Part shown: piece after piece, positions 41,308-50,342 of the stretch
How the letters are laid out: each line of letters starts with the position of its first letter
Numbering within the stretch: position 1 is the first letter of the stretch
DNA from: Perspicuibacillus lycopersici
Lineage (GTDB): Bacteria; Bacillota; Bacilli; Bacillales; Caldibacillaceae
Length of the DNA: 64,000 nt
Direction of reading: 5' to 3'
NCBI RefSeq assembly: GCF_025660475.1
Contig: NZ_JAOUSF010000005.1
Location: 124,001-188,000 of the forward strand
Translations under genes and position numbers: made by a program
Notes under the pieces: model-generated
Databases searched by the model: none
What the model was told of the DNA's origin: nothing
What the model saw: only the letters and a program-made list of their open reading frames with translations

Positions 41308-42251
41308 TCTCTCACCTCAGATTCACTATTCCTTCTTCTGGAAAAAACTTTTTGATAGGTTATTAACGTTGGTGTTGGTGCAAACGGAAAATGATGTAGT
41401 AATTCAAGTTGAAATGGATCCGTTGTGTCGATTTCTGTTTCTACCCATTCATACGCGTTGTCTTTTCCATAGTTAAATTGATAGCAAGTCAGTAATACGA
41501 TAAGCGAAAGATCCTCAAACTTTTTCGCACCACGCCAGCCTAATTCTAATGTAGCCGGTGTATCTGAATCATGTAGTAACGCAAACGCTAAAATCTCTTG
41601 ATTTTCAATAACAACATAACTAGCTTCTAAAATCGTATCGTCCGCAAATATCATTGCTTCCCATTTGCCCAAATCCAATGTTGCAACCAGGTTTGCTTTA
41701 TGTGTTAACTCATATGTATCACGAACAAGTGTTATTAGTTGTTCCTTTAAATACTTGTTGTTTTCGATATCATTCAAATTACAGACGGATTGATGATTTT
41801 TTGAAGGTGTATTTAAATAGTCATCTTCTGTAATTGCAGAAATTTTTAAGGATGGTATATAAGTTCTTCTAATTTCATGAAAACCCTTTTTTTCATAATA
41901 AGTTTTTAGCAAATAGTTAGTTTCCCAGATGGAAGTTTGTAAAGGATATATTTCCCCAACCGTCGTTTCCATCCTTTGTAGTAATAAAGTGATTACATTG
42001 TGTGGAAGTTCATAATTCCGATCAATTGCAATAGAAAAATACGTACAATAAGGATGGAAGCTATTTTTCCAGCAAATGATAATTCCTACTAGTTTTTCAT
42101 TATCATATCCTTCGTAAGTACAAATAATGTTTTTACTATTCCATTTTCTCAAGAAATCTAGAATAGAATTTGTATCCGCACCGAAAAAGGATGTGAGTAG
42201 ATTTTTTACTATTCCCTCGTTTGATTGGTTATTTTGTTTTATTGTTAGCAT
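41304..42251 (-). CDS. GNAT-like protein with duplicated domain (315 aa)
   Basis: 315 aa. Two weak GNAT-like halves: residues 1-140 (VGIIICWKNSFHPYCTYFSIAIDRNYELPHNVITLLLQRME...YEKKGFHEIRRTY) and 160-300 (ASYVVIENQEILAFALLHDSDTPATLELGWRGAKKFEDLSLIVLLTCYQFNYG). The CoA-binding RxxGxG loop is not well preserved in either half, so activity is uncertain. First gene of the four-gene minus-strand run, coupled to the epimerase gene by an overlap. Confidence 0.65.
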   Translation of the reverse strand: MLTIKQNNQSNEGIVKNLLTSFFGADTNSILDFLRKWNSKNIICTYEGYDNEKLVGIIICWKNSFHPYCTYFSIAIDRNYELPHNVITLLLQRMETTVGEIYPLQTSIWETNYLLKTYYEKKGFHEIRRTYIPSLKISAITEDDYLNTPSKNHQSVCNLNDIENNKYLKEQLITLVRDTYELTHKANLVATLDLGKWEAMIFADDTILEASYVVIENQEILAFALLHDSDTPATLELGWRGAKKFEDLSLIVLLTCYQFNYGKDNAYEWVETEIDTTDPFQLELLHHFPFAPTPTLITYQKVFSRRRNSESEVRE

Positions 42252-42339
42252 TTGGGGGCCTCCTGTTTGGTTTATTTGTGTTGATGTATTATTTTTGCGG
42301 TTTATTGTTTTATTTGGGAATTGGGGGATTTTGGTGAGT

Positions 42340-42564
42340 TCACGGGTTTTTTCGGAATTGCAGGAGGGGGATTTTCCCTATTTTTTCGGGAACTGCATGC
42401 GAATTTTCAGGAACTTTACCCGTTTTTTCGGGAACTACTTGCGAATTTTCGGGAACTTCCTCTGTTTTTTCGGGAACTCCACCAAATTTTTCTGGAACTC
42501 CACCCACTATTTCAAGAACTTCACCAGTTATTTTTCCAGAAACTCCCCCAAATACTAAAACCAA
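42340..42564. repeat. 21-bp minisatellite, about eight units
   Basis: Tandem 21-bp units such as CGGGAACTGCATGCGAATTTT and close variants (CAGGAACT..., CTGGAACT..., CAAGAACT...) from about 42384 to 42545. Because 21 is a multiple of three, both strands show heptapeptide-repeat frames (minus strand: VPEKTGK, VPENSHA type; plus strand: FFGNYLR type), but neither frame has a ribosome site or plausible start. I regard it as a non-coding tandem repeat. The remainder of 42252-42747 contains no gene. Confidence 0.75.
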
Positions 42565-42747
42565 CTATTCAATTCCCCTACTACTCTTCCTAATTTCGTC
42601 GCGAATTTCTCTCAAATACTCATTATTTTGTTTTATTATGTTTAATATGATAATTACTACTTATAGAACGAGAACAACTATTGCAACAACAATAAGAAAA
42701 GAAAATAAACCTAGAAAAGAACCGATGATCATTATTTATTCACTTCA

Positions 42748-43119
42748 TTATGCATAGGTTTTAGTTTTATTTTTATTAACAATATCCTTAGTCATAAGTA
42801 TTGCGCTGATTAGAAGTAATATTTCTAAAGAACCGAATAATTGCCATGTTCCTTCATTTGCTAGTAAATATAGTCCAATTGGTAGCGAAGTGATAAAGGC
42901 GACATACATAATCCATGCTCGCTTTAAATATAAAGCAATAATTGCTAATACTACTGGTGGCGTTAGTAATATACTAAAATTTACTATTACCTCTAGTTCG
43001 GTTTCGCTCCATTCAATGAAAATAACGCGTAACCATAAATATACATTTGCGATAATACTTAACATGCTAATACAATAAGTACGCACACTTAACCGATTCT
43101 CCAACCCCATCACCACCAT
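42748..43119 (-). CDS. Small membrane protein (123 aa)
   Basis: Not recognised. Four hydrophobic segments (about 17-33, 43-62, 68-88 and 92-110) with basic ends (KNKTKTYA), topologically a four-helix membrane protein of the DUF-type common in Bacilli. The start is unclear: ATG 43119 and ATG 43110 are both possible and neither has a strong ribosome site. Confidence 0.55.
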   Translation of the reverse strand: MVVMGLENRLSVRTYCISMLSIIANVYLWLRVIFIEWSETELEVIVNFSILLTPPVVLAIIALYLKRAWIMYVAFITSLPIGLYLLANEGTWQLFGSLEILLLISAILMTKDIVNKNKTKTYA

Positions 43120-43199
43120 ATCGTTTTATTACTAATATACATTATTTTCTGAATAAAGATATATTTTTTCAAAAATTTTTTTACATGTTTACATAATCA

Positions 43200-44040
43200 T
43201 TAATTGGAGTTAACCTGATTCGCTTTACTATTATTACAGTAGTTTATTAAATAGTTTGCAAAGGTTAGTAAGGAGAGTATTCTCTCCCTAAAAGAACGAT
43301 TATCCCTCGCTTGTTTCCCTTCCCGAATGTCCATTGCTTCTTTAATAATTGGGTGCCATTCTTGCGGTAGGTGTTGTAATCCATAGCTACCTGCATCTAA
43401 TTTAGAAATAATAGCAGATTCTTTTAATGTATAGAATTGTCGTAATAAACCTAGAACTGTCCATTCGATTTCCTCATTCAAATGCTCTATAGGTAAATCC
43501 ACTAGTTCCTCCATATGTTTTTCCACTGCTATCATTCGATTAGCCCAATAGCTGTTCATATTTTCATGTACATATGCACGTAATTGCTGTGGTTCAATGG
43601 AAAAAGCTATGTTTTTCGGATTAGGTCCAATGAGCGAGATACCGCTCTGCTTCATGATCCACCATGTTACCGGATTAAAATTGTAATATTCTCCAAACGT
43701 AAGCTTCCCATTATTAAAAATTACATATTTATCGGGATCATTGGTTTCCTTATTGAATAGTTTTCCAAAGTCATCCCACATGACATACACTCCATCCAAT
43801 TCTGGTGTTTGAAAATGATTTTCGATAGTGTGATGAATAGTGGATAAGCCTGTTTCATCTTCCTTTGTAAAGCGTCGATTAGTTACGGTAATAAAGTCGA
43901 TGTCACTGGAATTATTTTCATATGCATGTAATGCGATGGAACCATGAATGTATAGCCCTTGCCAGTGTATTTGGAAATTCCTTATGAAAAAGGGTTAAAT
44001 ATTGCTGCATTACTTTTTCCACATCGCCCGGTAAATTCAA
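43200..44040 (-). pseudogene. Second aminoglycoside nucleotidyltransferase-like gene, frameshifted
   Basis: Starts at TTG 44040 with GGAGAGGA upstream: LNLPGDVEKVMQQYLTLFHKEFPNT. Near 43964 the frame shifts; the second frame continues WQGLYIHGSIALHAYENNSSDIDFITVTNRRF (nucleotidyltransferase GS...DxD motif) through the DUF4111-type C-terminal domain (PELDGVYVMWDDFGK...; YSLKESAIISKLDAGSYGLQHLP-like) to 43200. Removing one C in ACACTGG restores NTWQGLYIHGS, a normal family sequence. So this is a one-base insertion in an otherwise complete gene of about 280 codons, or an assembly error. Confidence 0.8.
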
Positions 44041-44213
44041 ACAAAATCCTCTCCTTATTGCTCCTCAATCATGAAAGCAATGGAAATATTTTCTTCAGTA
44101 TAACATCTATCTGATTTTATGGAATAATTTAAATTAAATTAGCAATTCAAATTTAGTTAAACTTTCATGATACAATATTTCCTATAACATACAAAGTTAA
44201 AGGAGCTATTGCC

Positions 44214-45200
44214 ATGGAAAAAGGAACTTATAATGCAATAACGGATGTTGCCAATGTCCAAATAGGTCATGTTACTTTATATGAGAAATTAAACGCAGAA
44301 GATACTATTTGTACTGGAGTAACTGCGATTCTTCCACATCATCAAAATATTTTTGAAAATAAAGTCCCTGCTGCAAGCTTTGTGTTAAACGGGTTCGGGA
44401 AAACCGTTGGCTTAATTCAGGTGGAAGAGCTTGGCGTTATCGAGTCGCCGATTATGTTAACAAATACATTCAGTGTAGGTGCTGTTCTTGAAGGTACGCT
44501 TTCTTACATGCTCGCAGAAAATCCATGTATTGGGGATTCCACTAGCTCGTTAAATATTGTCGTCGGGGAATGTAATGATAGCTATTTGAATTCGATGCGG
44601 CTCCTTGCAGTGAGACCAGAGCATGCTTGGTCCGCGATTAAAAATGCCAAAAGTGGTGCAGTTGAACAAGGTGCGATTGGGGCTGGGAAGGGCATGATTT
44701 GTTACGGTGTCAAAGGCGGAATTGGTACCTCTTCACGAATTGCTACACATGAAAATACAAAATATACAGTTGGTGTTTTAACATTGACAAATTTCGGTAG
44801 ACGTCATGAGCTAAAAATAAAAAATTGGGAAAAAGATACGCTTAATAAACCTGATGGCTCGATTATTATCGTAGTTGCAACAGATGCACCCGTTTCCGAT
44901 AGACAATTAAAACGTCTTGCGAAACGCGCAGCAATTGGATTAGGTCGCACTGCAACACATGTTCATAATGGTAGTGGTGATATTATTATTGCTTTTACTA
45001 ATGGGTATACCATATCCCATGAGTCTAATGAAATGACAGAAGATATCACGCTTTTACGGGATAGTCATCCGATGATGAATCAATTGTTCGAAGCTACGAT
45101 TGAAGCGACGGAGGAAGCGATATACCAATCGTTGTATCATGCGGAAACTACCGTTGGACGGAAAGGGAGAATTGTGGAGGCTTTTCGAAGATTGGAATGA
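44214..45200 (+). CDS. P1-family peptidase (DmpA/BapA-type aminopeptidase)
   Basis: 328 aa. Begins ITDVANVQIGHVTLYE, with NGFGKTVGLIQVEELG, GVKGGIGTSSR and the autoprocessing site in KPDGSIIIVVATDAP, where cleavage before Ser216 would create the N-terminal nucleophile, as in DmpA and beta-peptidyl aminopeptidases. The enzymes release N-terminal D-, L- or beta-amino acids from peptides and amides, and related proteins cleave nylon oligomers. All expected residues are present. Start with AAAGGAG upstream; monocistronic. Confidence 0.9.
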   Translation: MEKGTYNAITDVANVQIGHVTLYEKLNAEDTICTGVTAILPHHQNIFENKVPAASFVLNGFGKTVGLIQVEELGVIESPIMLTNTFSVGAVLEGTLSYMLAENPCIGDSTSSLNIVVGECNDSYLNSMRLLAVRPEHAWSAIKNAKSGAVEQGAIGAGKGMICYGVKGGIGTSSRIATHENTKYTVGVLTLTNFGRRHELKIKNWEKDTLNKPDGSIIIVVATDAPVSDRQLKRLAKRAAIGLGRTATHVHNGSGDIIIAFTNGYTISHESNEMTEDITLLRDSHPMMNQLFEATIEATEEAIYQSLYHAETTVGRKGRIVEAFRRLE

Positions 45201-45680
45201 CATTTGCTAATATTACAATTTTGCTAAATATGGTTAGCGCTAAACTAGAAAAACTATTTCACAATAGTACTTAAATAGTATGGTCTAATAATATTTTTGT
45301 GGAAACTATTTAGGAATTCTTTAATTCACCCTATTAATTATTTAGTAATATTCCATTCAGCATTCTTTTAATAATTCTTAATGTAACTTCTGTTACAAAT
45401 TTCATCGTTCTAAGGTATTAGGGTCTAAATTCATATTCCTTCATAATTTCGTTCCTAAACTTTTGTAGCTTACACACTACAATAAACATTCTTATTCATT
45501 TTATTTTACCAGTATCCTTAACTGGAACTTTTACTACGATACAATCTTTCATTGATATTATTTAACATGGAGCCCTTGTGGCTATGATTATTCCAGCCGG
45601 TCAACTTCCCTCTAATAGATAACAAGATGGGAAACTCCCTTCCTCTTTTTCAATGACTTATTGCCATTTATTCTACAAAC
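45201..45680. other. 480-bp intergenic region without a recognised gene
   Basis: AT-rich, stop codons in all frames. The stretch 45570-45640 (GGAGCCCTTGTGGCTATGAT onward) is less AT-rich than its surroundings and may be a remnant of an insertion sequence, but I could not match it to a family. Confidence 0.4.
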
Positions 45681-45712
45681 AAAAAAAATAACCCACCAGA
45701 AGATGGATTATT
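45681..45712 (-). terminator. Terminator of LLM-flavin gene
   Basis: Minus-strand AATAATCCA/TGGGTTATT stem (one G-U pair) followed by eight T. Confidence 0.8.
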
Positions 45713-45726
45713 TTTGGTCCTTTGGA

Positions 45727-46731
45727 TTACTTCCCTTCTACTACTTCTTTTAAAATTTCATATGACCGCACTTGTTTCTCTTGATCATAAATATAACTTA
45801 CTGCCATTAGCTCATCGACATTGTATTTTTCTTGGAAACTCATCAATTGCTTACGAACGGTTTCTTTACTTCCGGATAGTGTCATATGGAACATGGATGA
45901 TGCCATTGCTTTTTCATCTGGGCTCCAAATTTTGTCCATATTTTCCACAGGTGGTTGCAAATATTGTTGCGTGCCTCGGATAATATTTAAGAAGAATTGC
46001 TGTTGTGTAGTGGATAAATAGGCTGCTTCTTCATCCGTTTCGGCGGCAATAACATTTAAACAAACCATCATATATGGAGATTGCAAATACTTCGATGGTT
46101 GGAATTGATCACGATAAATCGAGATTGCTTCTTCCATAAATCGTGGCGCGAAATGGGAGGCAAATACATATGGTAAACCTAATTTTGCTGCTAAAATCGC
46201 AGAGCTTGTAGATGAACCAAGAATATAAATCGGTATATTTGTACCAATCGCTAAATTAGCTTTCACATAGCCTTGCTCCGTTTCCGGTCCAACATAACGC
46301 AGTAATTCTTGTACATCATCAGGGAAGGTATAAACCGTATCATTCCCTTGCGATCTCCTTAGTGCATTTGCCGTCATCATATCCGTTCCTGGTGCTCTAC
46401 CTAATCCTAAATCTAATCGATTCGGATAAATGGTTGCCATCGTCCCAAATTGTTCAGCAACAACTAATGGGGAATGATTTGGTAACATAATTCCACCGGA
46501 ACCGACCCGAATGCGCTCGGTATGTTCTAATGTATGTTTTATCAAAATAGATGTCGCAGAGCTAACAAGTGTTGCAGTATTATGATGCTCTGCAATCCAA
46601 TATCGAGTATATCCTAATTTTTCTGTTGCTTTTGCCAAATCAACCATTGCGTCAATTGCAGCTTTTGCATTCTCGCCTTGACGAATTGGTCCTAAATTCA
46701 GTACTGAAACAGGAATATTTGTTTTTACCAT
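45727..46731 (-). CDS. LLM-class flavin-dependent oxidoreductase
   Basis: 334-aa bacterial-luciferase-like monooxygenase. [81 protein letters not shown] and the [28 protein letters not shown] block place it in the YhbW/YtmO-like subgroup. Uses FMNH2 from a separate reductase; substrate unknown. Start ATG 46731 with GGAGA 7 nt upstream; an in-frame frame extension to 46818 has no ribosome site. Monocistronic. Confidence 0.88.
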   Translation of the reverse strand: MVKTNIPVSVLNLGPIRQGENAKAAIDAMVDLAKATEKLGYTRYWIAEHHNTATLVSSATSILIKHTLEHTERIRVGSGGIMLPNHSPLVVAEQFGTMATIYPNRLDLGLGRAPGTDMMTANALRRSQGNDTVYTFPDDVQELLRYVGPETEQGYVKANLAIGTNIPIYILGSSTSSAILAAKLGLPYVFASHFAPRFMEEAISIYRDQFQPSKYLQSPYMMVCLNVIAAETDEEAAYLSTTQQQFFLNIIRGTQQYLQPPVENMDKIWSPDEKAMASSMFHMTLSGSKETVRKQLMSFQEKYNVDELMAVSYIYDQEKQVRSYEILKEVVEGK

Positions 46732-46951
46732 GTAAATGTCTCCTAACTTCATAAGGTTCCATTCTATTGTAACCAACTCAATGGAAGATATAAAATTTGT
46801 TGCTTGGAGAAAATTCAATCTACATGTAAAATCAATAGTTTAACAGTATGGTAGTTTACTTTAGTAAAAAAAAAGCACAAATACTAGTTAAATAGGATTT
46901 AACCGAAATTTCTGATAGAATAAAATAAAATATAGAACCTATATTGGGGCG

Positions 46952-47749
46952 ATGCCTTTCATGGATAAAATTTCACGTAAGCTTTGGAATGAAAACCATA
47001 GAAAATTAAAAGAAATGATTCAAAAACCAGAACAACATACCGATGCTATCAGCTTGTTCCTTTCTCAGCATGCCTTACTTCATCACGAATCTCTCAGTCA
47101 TTCAAACCAACCAACATTAGAAACGGCATTACGAACAAATTTAGAAGAACTAATGTATAGAAAATATCCTGTTTCCAATCCAGATACAAAAAATTCAATT
47201 GCTTGGCATTTGTGGCATATTTCACGAATTGAGGATATGTCGATGAATATTTTGGTTGCGGATACGGAGCAAGTGCTAACGCGTAGTAATTGGCTGGAAA
47301 AAATGAATATTTCTTTTCCACATTCAGGGAATGATATGAGTGAAGCGGAAATTGCTGAATTAAGTATAGCAATTCATATTCCTGCATTATTGGAATATCG
47401 GAAAGCAGTTGGTAGGCAAACACAAACAGTCGTCTCTTCCCTGGAGGCTGGGCAAATGAAGCTAGCTGTCGAGCACCGTAGAATACAACGATTATTTGCG
47501 GAACAGGCAGTAAGTCCGCAATCTCAATGGTTAACAGACTATTGGAGCAAAAAAACCATTGCAGGCTTACTATTAATGCCAGCAACAAGACATATTTTCC
47601 TTCATCTAAATAAGGCGATACGGATTAAGGAAAAATTACAAAGATATAGGGAAAAAATACCCAATGAAAATGGAAAAGATGCCGGCAATACAATACTAAT
47701 TTATCATTTGCCGGCAACCATAATATTTTTTTATTTTACTATGCCATAA
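46952..47749 (+). CDS. DinB-superfamily protein (265 aa)
   Basis: DinB_2-type helix bundle: KNSIAWHLWHISRIEDMSMNILVAD carries the first His pair and MPATRHIFLHLNKAIRIKEKL the last, as metal-binding sites in this superfamily. N-terminal FMDKISRKLWNENHRKLKEMI and the ALLHHESLSHS segment contribute helices. Role unknown. The stop lies 11 bp inside the convergent hydroxyacid dehydrogenase gene. The last 25 codons read through a hairpin GCCGGCAA/TTGCCGGC (47681-47715), so the terminator of this gene appears to be inside its coding sequence; the ATG at 46961 is an alternative start. Confidence 0.75.
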   Translation: MPFMDKISRKLWNENHRKLKEMIQKPEQHTDAISLFLSQHALLHHESLSHSNQPTLETALRTNLEELMYRKYPVSNPDTKNSIAWHLWHISRIEDMSMNILVADTEQVLTRSNWLEKMNISFPHSGNDMSEAEIAELSIAIHIPALLEYRKAVGRQTQTVVSSLEAGQMKLAVEHRRIQRLFAEQAVSPQSQWLTDYWSKKTIAGLLLMPATRHIFLHLNKAIRIKEKLQRYREKIPNENGKDAGNTILIYHLPATIIFFYFTMP

Positions 47750-48722
47750 TTTTTACTTTTTCCTTCGAGATACCCCATTTTAATGGTTCCCCATCAAGAT
47801 AGCGTTTGAGCTCTTCCGCCATATACGCTCCCATTCGCAAACATTCACTTGCTTGCGACCCCGCGATATGAGGAGTAAGAATAACATTTTCCAATATATA
47901 TAATGGTGAATTCGGTTCGGGTGGTTCCGGATAAGTAACATCTAATAAGGCATAAAGATCCGGACGTTCCTGTAATACTGCTATCATCTCTTGCTCGCGG
48001 ATTATTGCACCTCTTGATGTATTGATCAATGTAGCATTTTTCTTCATCGCTGCAAGATGATTTCCTGTAATTAACCCTTCTGTTTCTTTTATCCATGGTG
48101 TATGAATGGACACGACATCCGCTCTACGGAACACGTCGTCCAGTTCACACATTTCCACTTGAAGTTCTTCTGCCTCCTGCTTTGAAACAAATGGATCATA
48201 TGCAATGACATGACAATCAAATTGCTTTAAAAAATTGGCGACTTTTCGACCAATCATTCCAAGTGAAATGAGTCCAACGGTCGCACCATATCCGCCAGGA
48301 ACCTTTTCTCCAATGGAAAAGCTTTTCATTTTTTTCACTTGGCTTGCAAAGTACCAGCCTCGTTTTAACGAAAAAAGAATTTGTGATACGGTAAATTCCA
48401 CTACCGGTATAGCATTTGCTTCATATGCACTTGTGATGGCAATATTACGATCCCAAAATGCATCCGTGACAATACCTTTAATGGAGCCTGCTCCATAAAA
48501 CACCGCTTGTAATTTTGGTGCTAATTGTAAAAAATCCGCATCCATTTTTGGACAGCCCCAGCCAGAAAAAATTATTTCTGCTTCGGCTAGAAGCTCCGGA
48601 TTATTTTTAATCGTTTCCTTCGTTTGTGGTGGTGCATATACATCCACCCGCTCGTTAATTTCTTTATGTGCTTCTCCGTAAATCAGGTCAAAATTATCTA
48701 GTATATAGATGGCACGTAGCAT
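47739..48722 (-). CDS. D-2-hydroxyacid dehydrogenase family protein
   Basis: 327 aa. NAD-binding motif YGATVGLISLGMIGRKVANFL, ADVVSIHTPWIKETEGLI, INTSRGAIIREQEMIAVL (catalytic Arg), DVTYPEPPEPNSPLY (Glu) and TPHIAGSQASE (catalytic His). Substrate-binding half begins with an atypical N-terminus (AIYILDNFDLIYGEAHKEINERVDV). In this neighbourhood it may reduce or oxidise a sugar-acid intermediate. Last gene of the minus-strand sugar cluster, 17 bp after the preceding epimerase gene. Confidence 0.88.
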   Translation of the reverse strand: MLRAIYILDNFDLIYGEAHKEINERVDVYAPPQTKETIKNNPELLAEAEIIFSGWGCPKMDADFLQLAPKLQAVFYGAGSIKGIVTDAFWDRNIAITSAYEANAIPVVEFTVSQILFSLKRGWYFASQVKKMKSFSIGEKVPGGYGATVGLISLGMIGRKVANFLKQFDCHVIAYDPFVSKQEAEELQVEMCELDDVFRRADVVSIHTPWIKETEGLITGNHLAAMKKNATLINTSRGAIIREQEMIAVLQERPDLYALLDVTYPEPPEPNSPLYILENVILTPHIAGSQASECLRMGAYMAEELKRYLDGEPLKWGISKEKVKIMA

Positions 48723-48739
48723 GTTAATTCCTTCTTTCT

Positions 48740-49510
48740 TTAGCCCAGTTGAAATTGCTTTCTTAAAAATTCAAACGACTCGTTCACTTCCGAATCGAAG
48801 TGCTGCCAATTACATTCAATAGAAACCCGGCCATTATAGTTTGCTAGTTTCAGTTGATCGACTAGCTCTGAAAAGGGATATTTTCCAGTACCCGGTGCTA
48901 GTCTGTCTGTATCTGCGACATGTATATGCTTTATAAATTCACGGTTTGCAACGATATTGCTTACTGCTTCTCCCTCTTCCTCCATATGATAAAAGTCTGC
49001 TAATACTTGGATCGATTTTCGATTCACCTTTTTAGCAATCGCTATCGCCTCTGGAATACTATTGATAATATTTGATTCCTTACGATTCAATGGCTCTATT
49101 ACAATCGTTAACTGGAGTGGTTCTGCAATATCAGCTGCTACGTTCAAGCATTGGATGATTTGCTCTTCCGCTTTCTCACGTGAAAAACCAACTGGTACTG
49201 ATCTTGCACCTCCGCTACCAAATACAATAGTATCTGCACCAATTTTTGCTACTCGTTCCAATGCAGTAGTTAAATAGTTTTGCAGCCGCTTATCATTTAC
49301 ATTTTCCCCAACAATTTTCATATCTCTAGGAAATAGAATATTACATGTCGCTACTGGTATCGGCGATGCTTCATATGTTTTTAAAATCGATTGAAACTCT
49401 GTATCTGGTGCCTCTGGTTTTAATGAAAGTACCGTACATTCAATAAAATCATAACCCGCTTGATAAAGTGTTTCTGCTTTATCAATACTTGCACAACAAC
49501 CTAGTTTCAA
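48740..49510 (-). CDS. Sugar phosphate isomerase/epimerase-like TIM barrel (1 of 4)
   Basis: 256 aa xylose-isomerase-like TIM barrel (AP endonuclease 2 fold). KLGCCASIDKAETLYQAGYDFIECTV opens the first strand; metal-binding acidic/His residues appear in IVIEPLNRKESNIINS (Glu), VLADFYHMEEEG (Asp, His) and HIHVADTDRLAPGTG (His, Asp), and a final RVSIECNW Glu. Such proteins (IolE/IolI/OtnI/DTE types) epimerise or dehydrate ketoses and keto-inositols. Overlaps no neighbour; 13 bp from the next gene upstream. Substrate to be read from cluster context only. Confidence 0.85.
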   Translation of the reverse strand: MKLGCCASIDKAETLYQAGYDFIECTVLSLKPEAPDTEFQSILKTYEASPIPVATCNILFPRDMKIVGENVNDKRLQNYLTTALERVAKIGADTIVFGSGGARSVPVGFSREKAEEQIIQCLNVAADIAEPLQLTIVIEPLNRKESNIINSIPEAIAIAKKVNRKSIQVLADFYHMEEEGEAVSNIVANREFIKHIHVADTDRLAPGTGKYPFSELVDQLKLANYNGRVSIECNWQHFDSEVNESFEFLRKQFQLG

Positions 49511-49523
49511 TGAGCTCCCCCCG

Positions 49524-50342
49524 TTATTTAAATAAATTTTTCATAAAACTACTATACTGTTGAAAAGCAATCTCTGGTTCTTCTATTTCTGGACACCACA
49601 TCTTTTCCCATTCCAATGTGTAATAGCCGTCATAGCCTTTTGTTTTTAGCATTTTATAAATCTCTTGAAGTGGTACTGTACCCTCACCTAACAAGCATAG
49701 CTGATAGCCTCTTGGCGTTCCTTCCTTGACATAGGAATCCTTCCAATGTGTATATTTAATCCAACTTCCAAGTTTCTCCCACGTCACATTTGGGTCCTCA
49801 CCAATTGTTCGATAAGGATGATGCACATCCCATAATACGGAAAAGTAGTTCGATTGGACGCGTTGAAAAATTTCTTTCATATGTTCGCAGTTTGTCCAGT
49901 CATCATGGGTTTCAAAAAGCAGCTGGACATCATATTTTTCTGCAATTTTCAAATACTCCAATACATTGTGTTCCACAATATCGTACGCTTTTTCGCGACT
50001 CATCTCGCCAATTGACCCACCAAACACCCGAATAAATGGTGTTTGAAATGCTTGACAAAGATTTGCATACGCTTCAATTTCCTGCAAGTAGCGGTGAAAT
50101 TCTTCCTCTGTATTAGTAAACAAGCGAACCGAGCTTGAAAAACATGGAATTTCCAGCGAGGCTTCCTGAAATTTGCGAACGGTTTGTTGCACTTCGCTAG
50201 AGAATTCTGGCAGTGTAAAGATATCTAATTCCCCAAGATAGCCACGAAAATCAACGCCATCATAGTCATTCTCCACTGCATTTTTAATAATTTTGTCTAT
50301 ATCCCATGTCGGACAACCTAAAGTTGTAAATGCGAGTTTCAC
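49524..50342 (-). CDS. Sugar phosphate isomerase/epimerase-like TIM barrel (2 of 4)
   Basis: 272 aa. LAFTTLGCPTWDIDKIIKNAVENDYDGVDFRGYLG opens the barrel; LLFETHDDWTN, VLWDVHHPYRTIGEDP, YTHWKDSYVKEGTPRGYQLCLLGEGTVP and YYTLEWEKMW supply the metal and catalytic residues (Glu, Asp-His-His, His-Lys-Asp, Glu). The paired-strand pattern is like the IolI/hexulose epimerase group. Its ATG overlaps the stop of the 614-aa gene by 4 bp, so translation is coupled and a functional link to that enzyme is likely. Confidence 0.85.
   Translation of the reverse strand: MKLAFTTLGCPTWDIDKIIKNAVENDYDGVDFRGYLGELDIFTLPEFSSEVQQTVRKFQEASLEIPCFSSSVRLFTNTEEEFHRYLQEIEAYANLCQAFQTPFIRVFGGSIGEMSREKAYDIVEHNVLEYLKIAEKYDVQLLFETHDDWTNCEHMKEIFQRVQSNYFSVLWDVHHPYRTIGEDPNVTWEKLGSWIKYTHWKDSYVKEGTPRGYQLCLLGEGTVPLQEIYKMLKTKGYDGYYTLEWEKMWCPEIEEPEIAFQQYSSFMKNLFK

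Noticed and set aside
42340-42564. Heptapeptide-repeat protein on the minus strand, or CRISPR-like array
   Set aside because: No ribosome site or convincing start, both strands open because of the 21-bp period, and no spacer structure.
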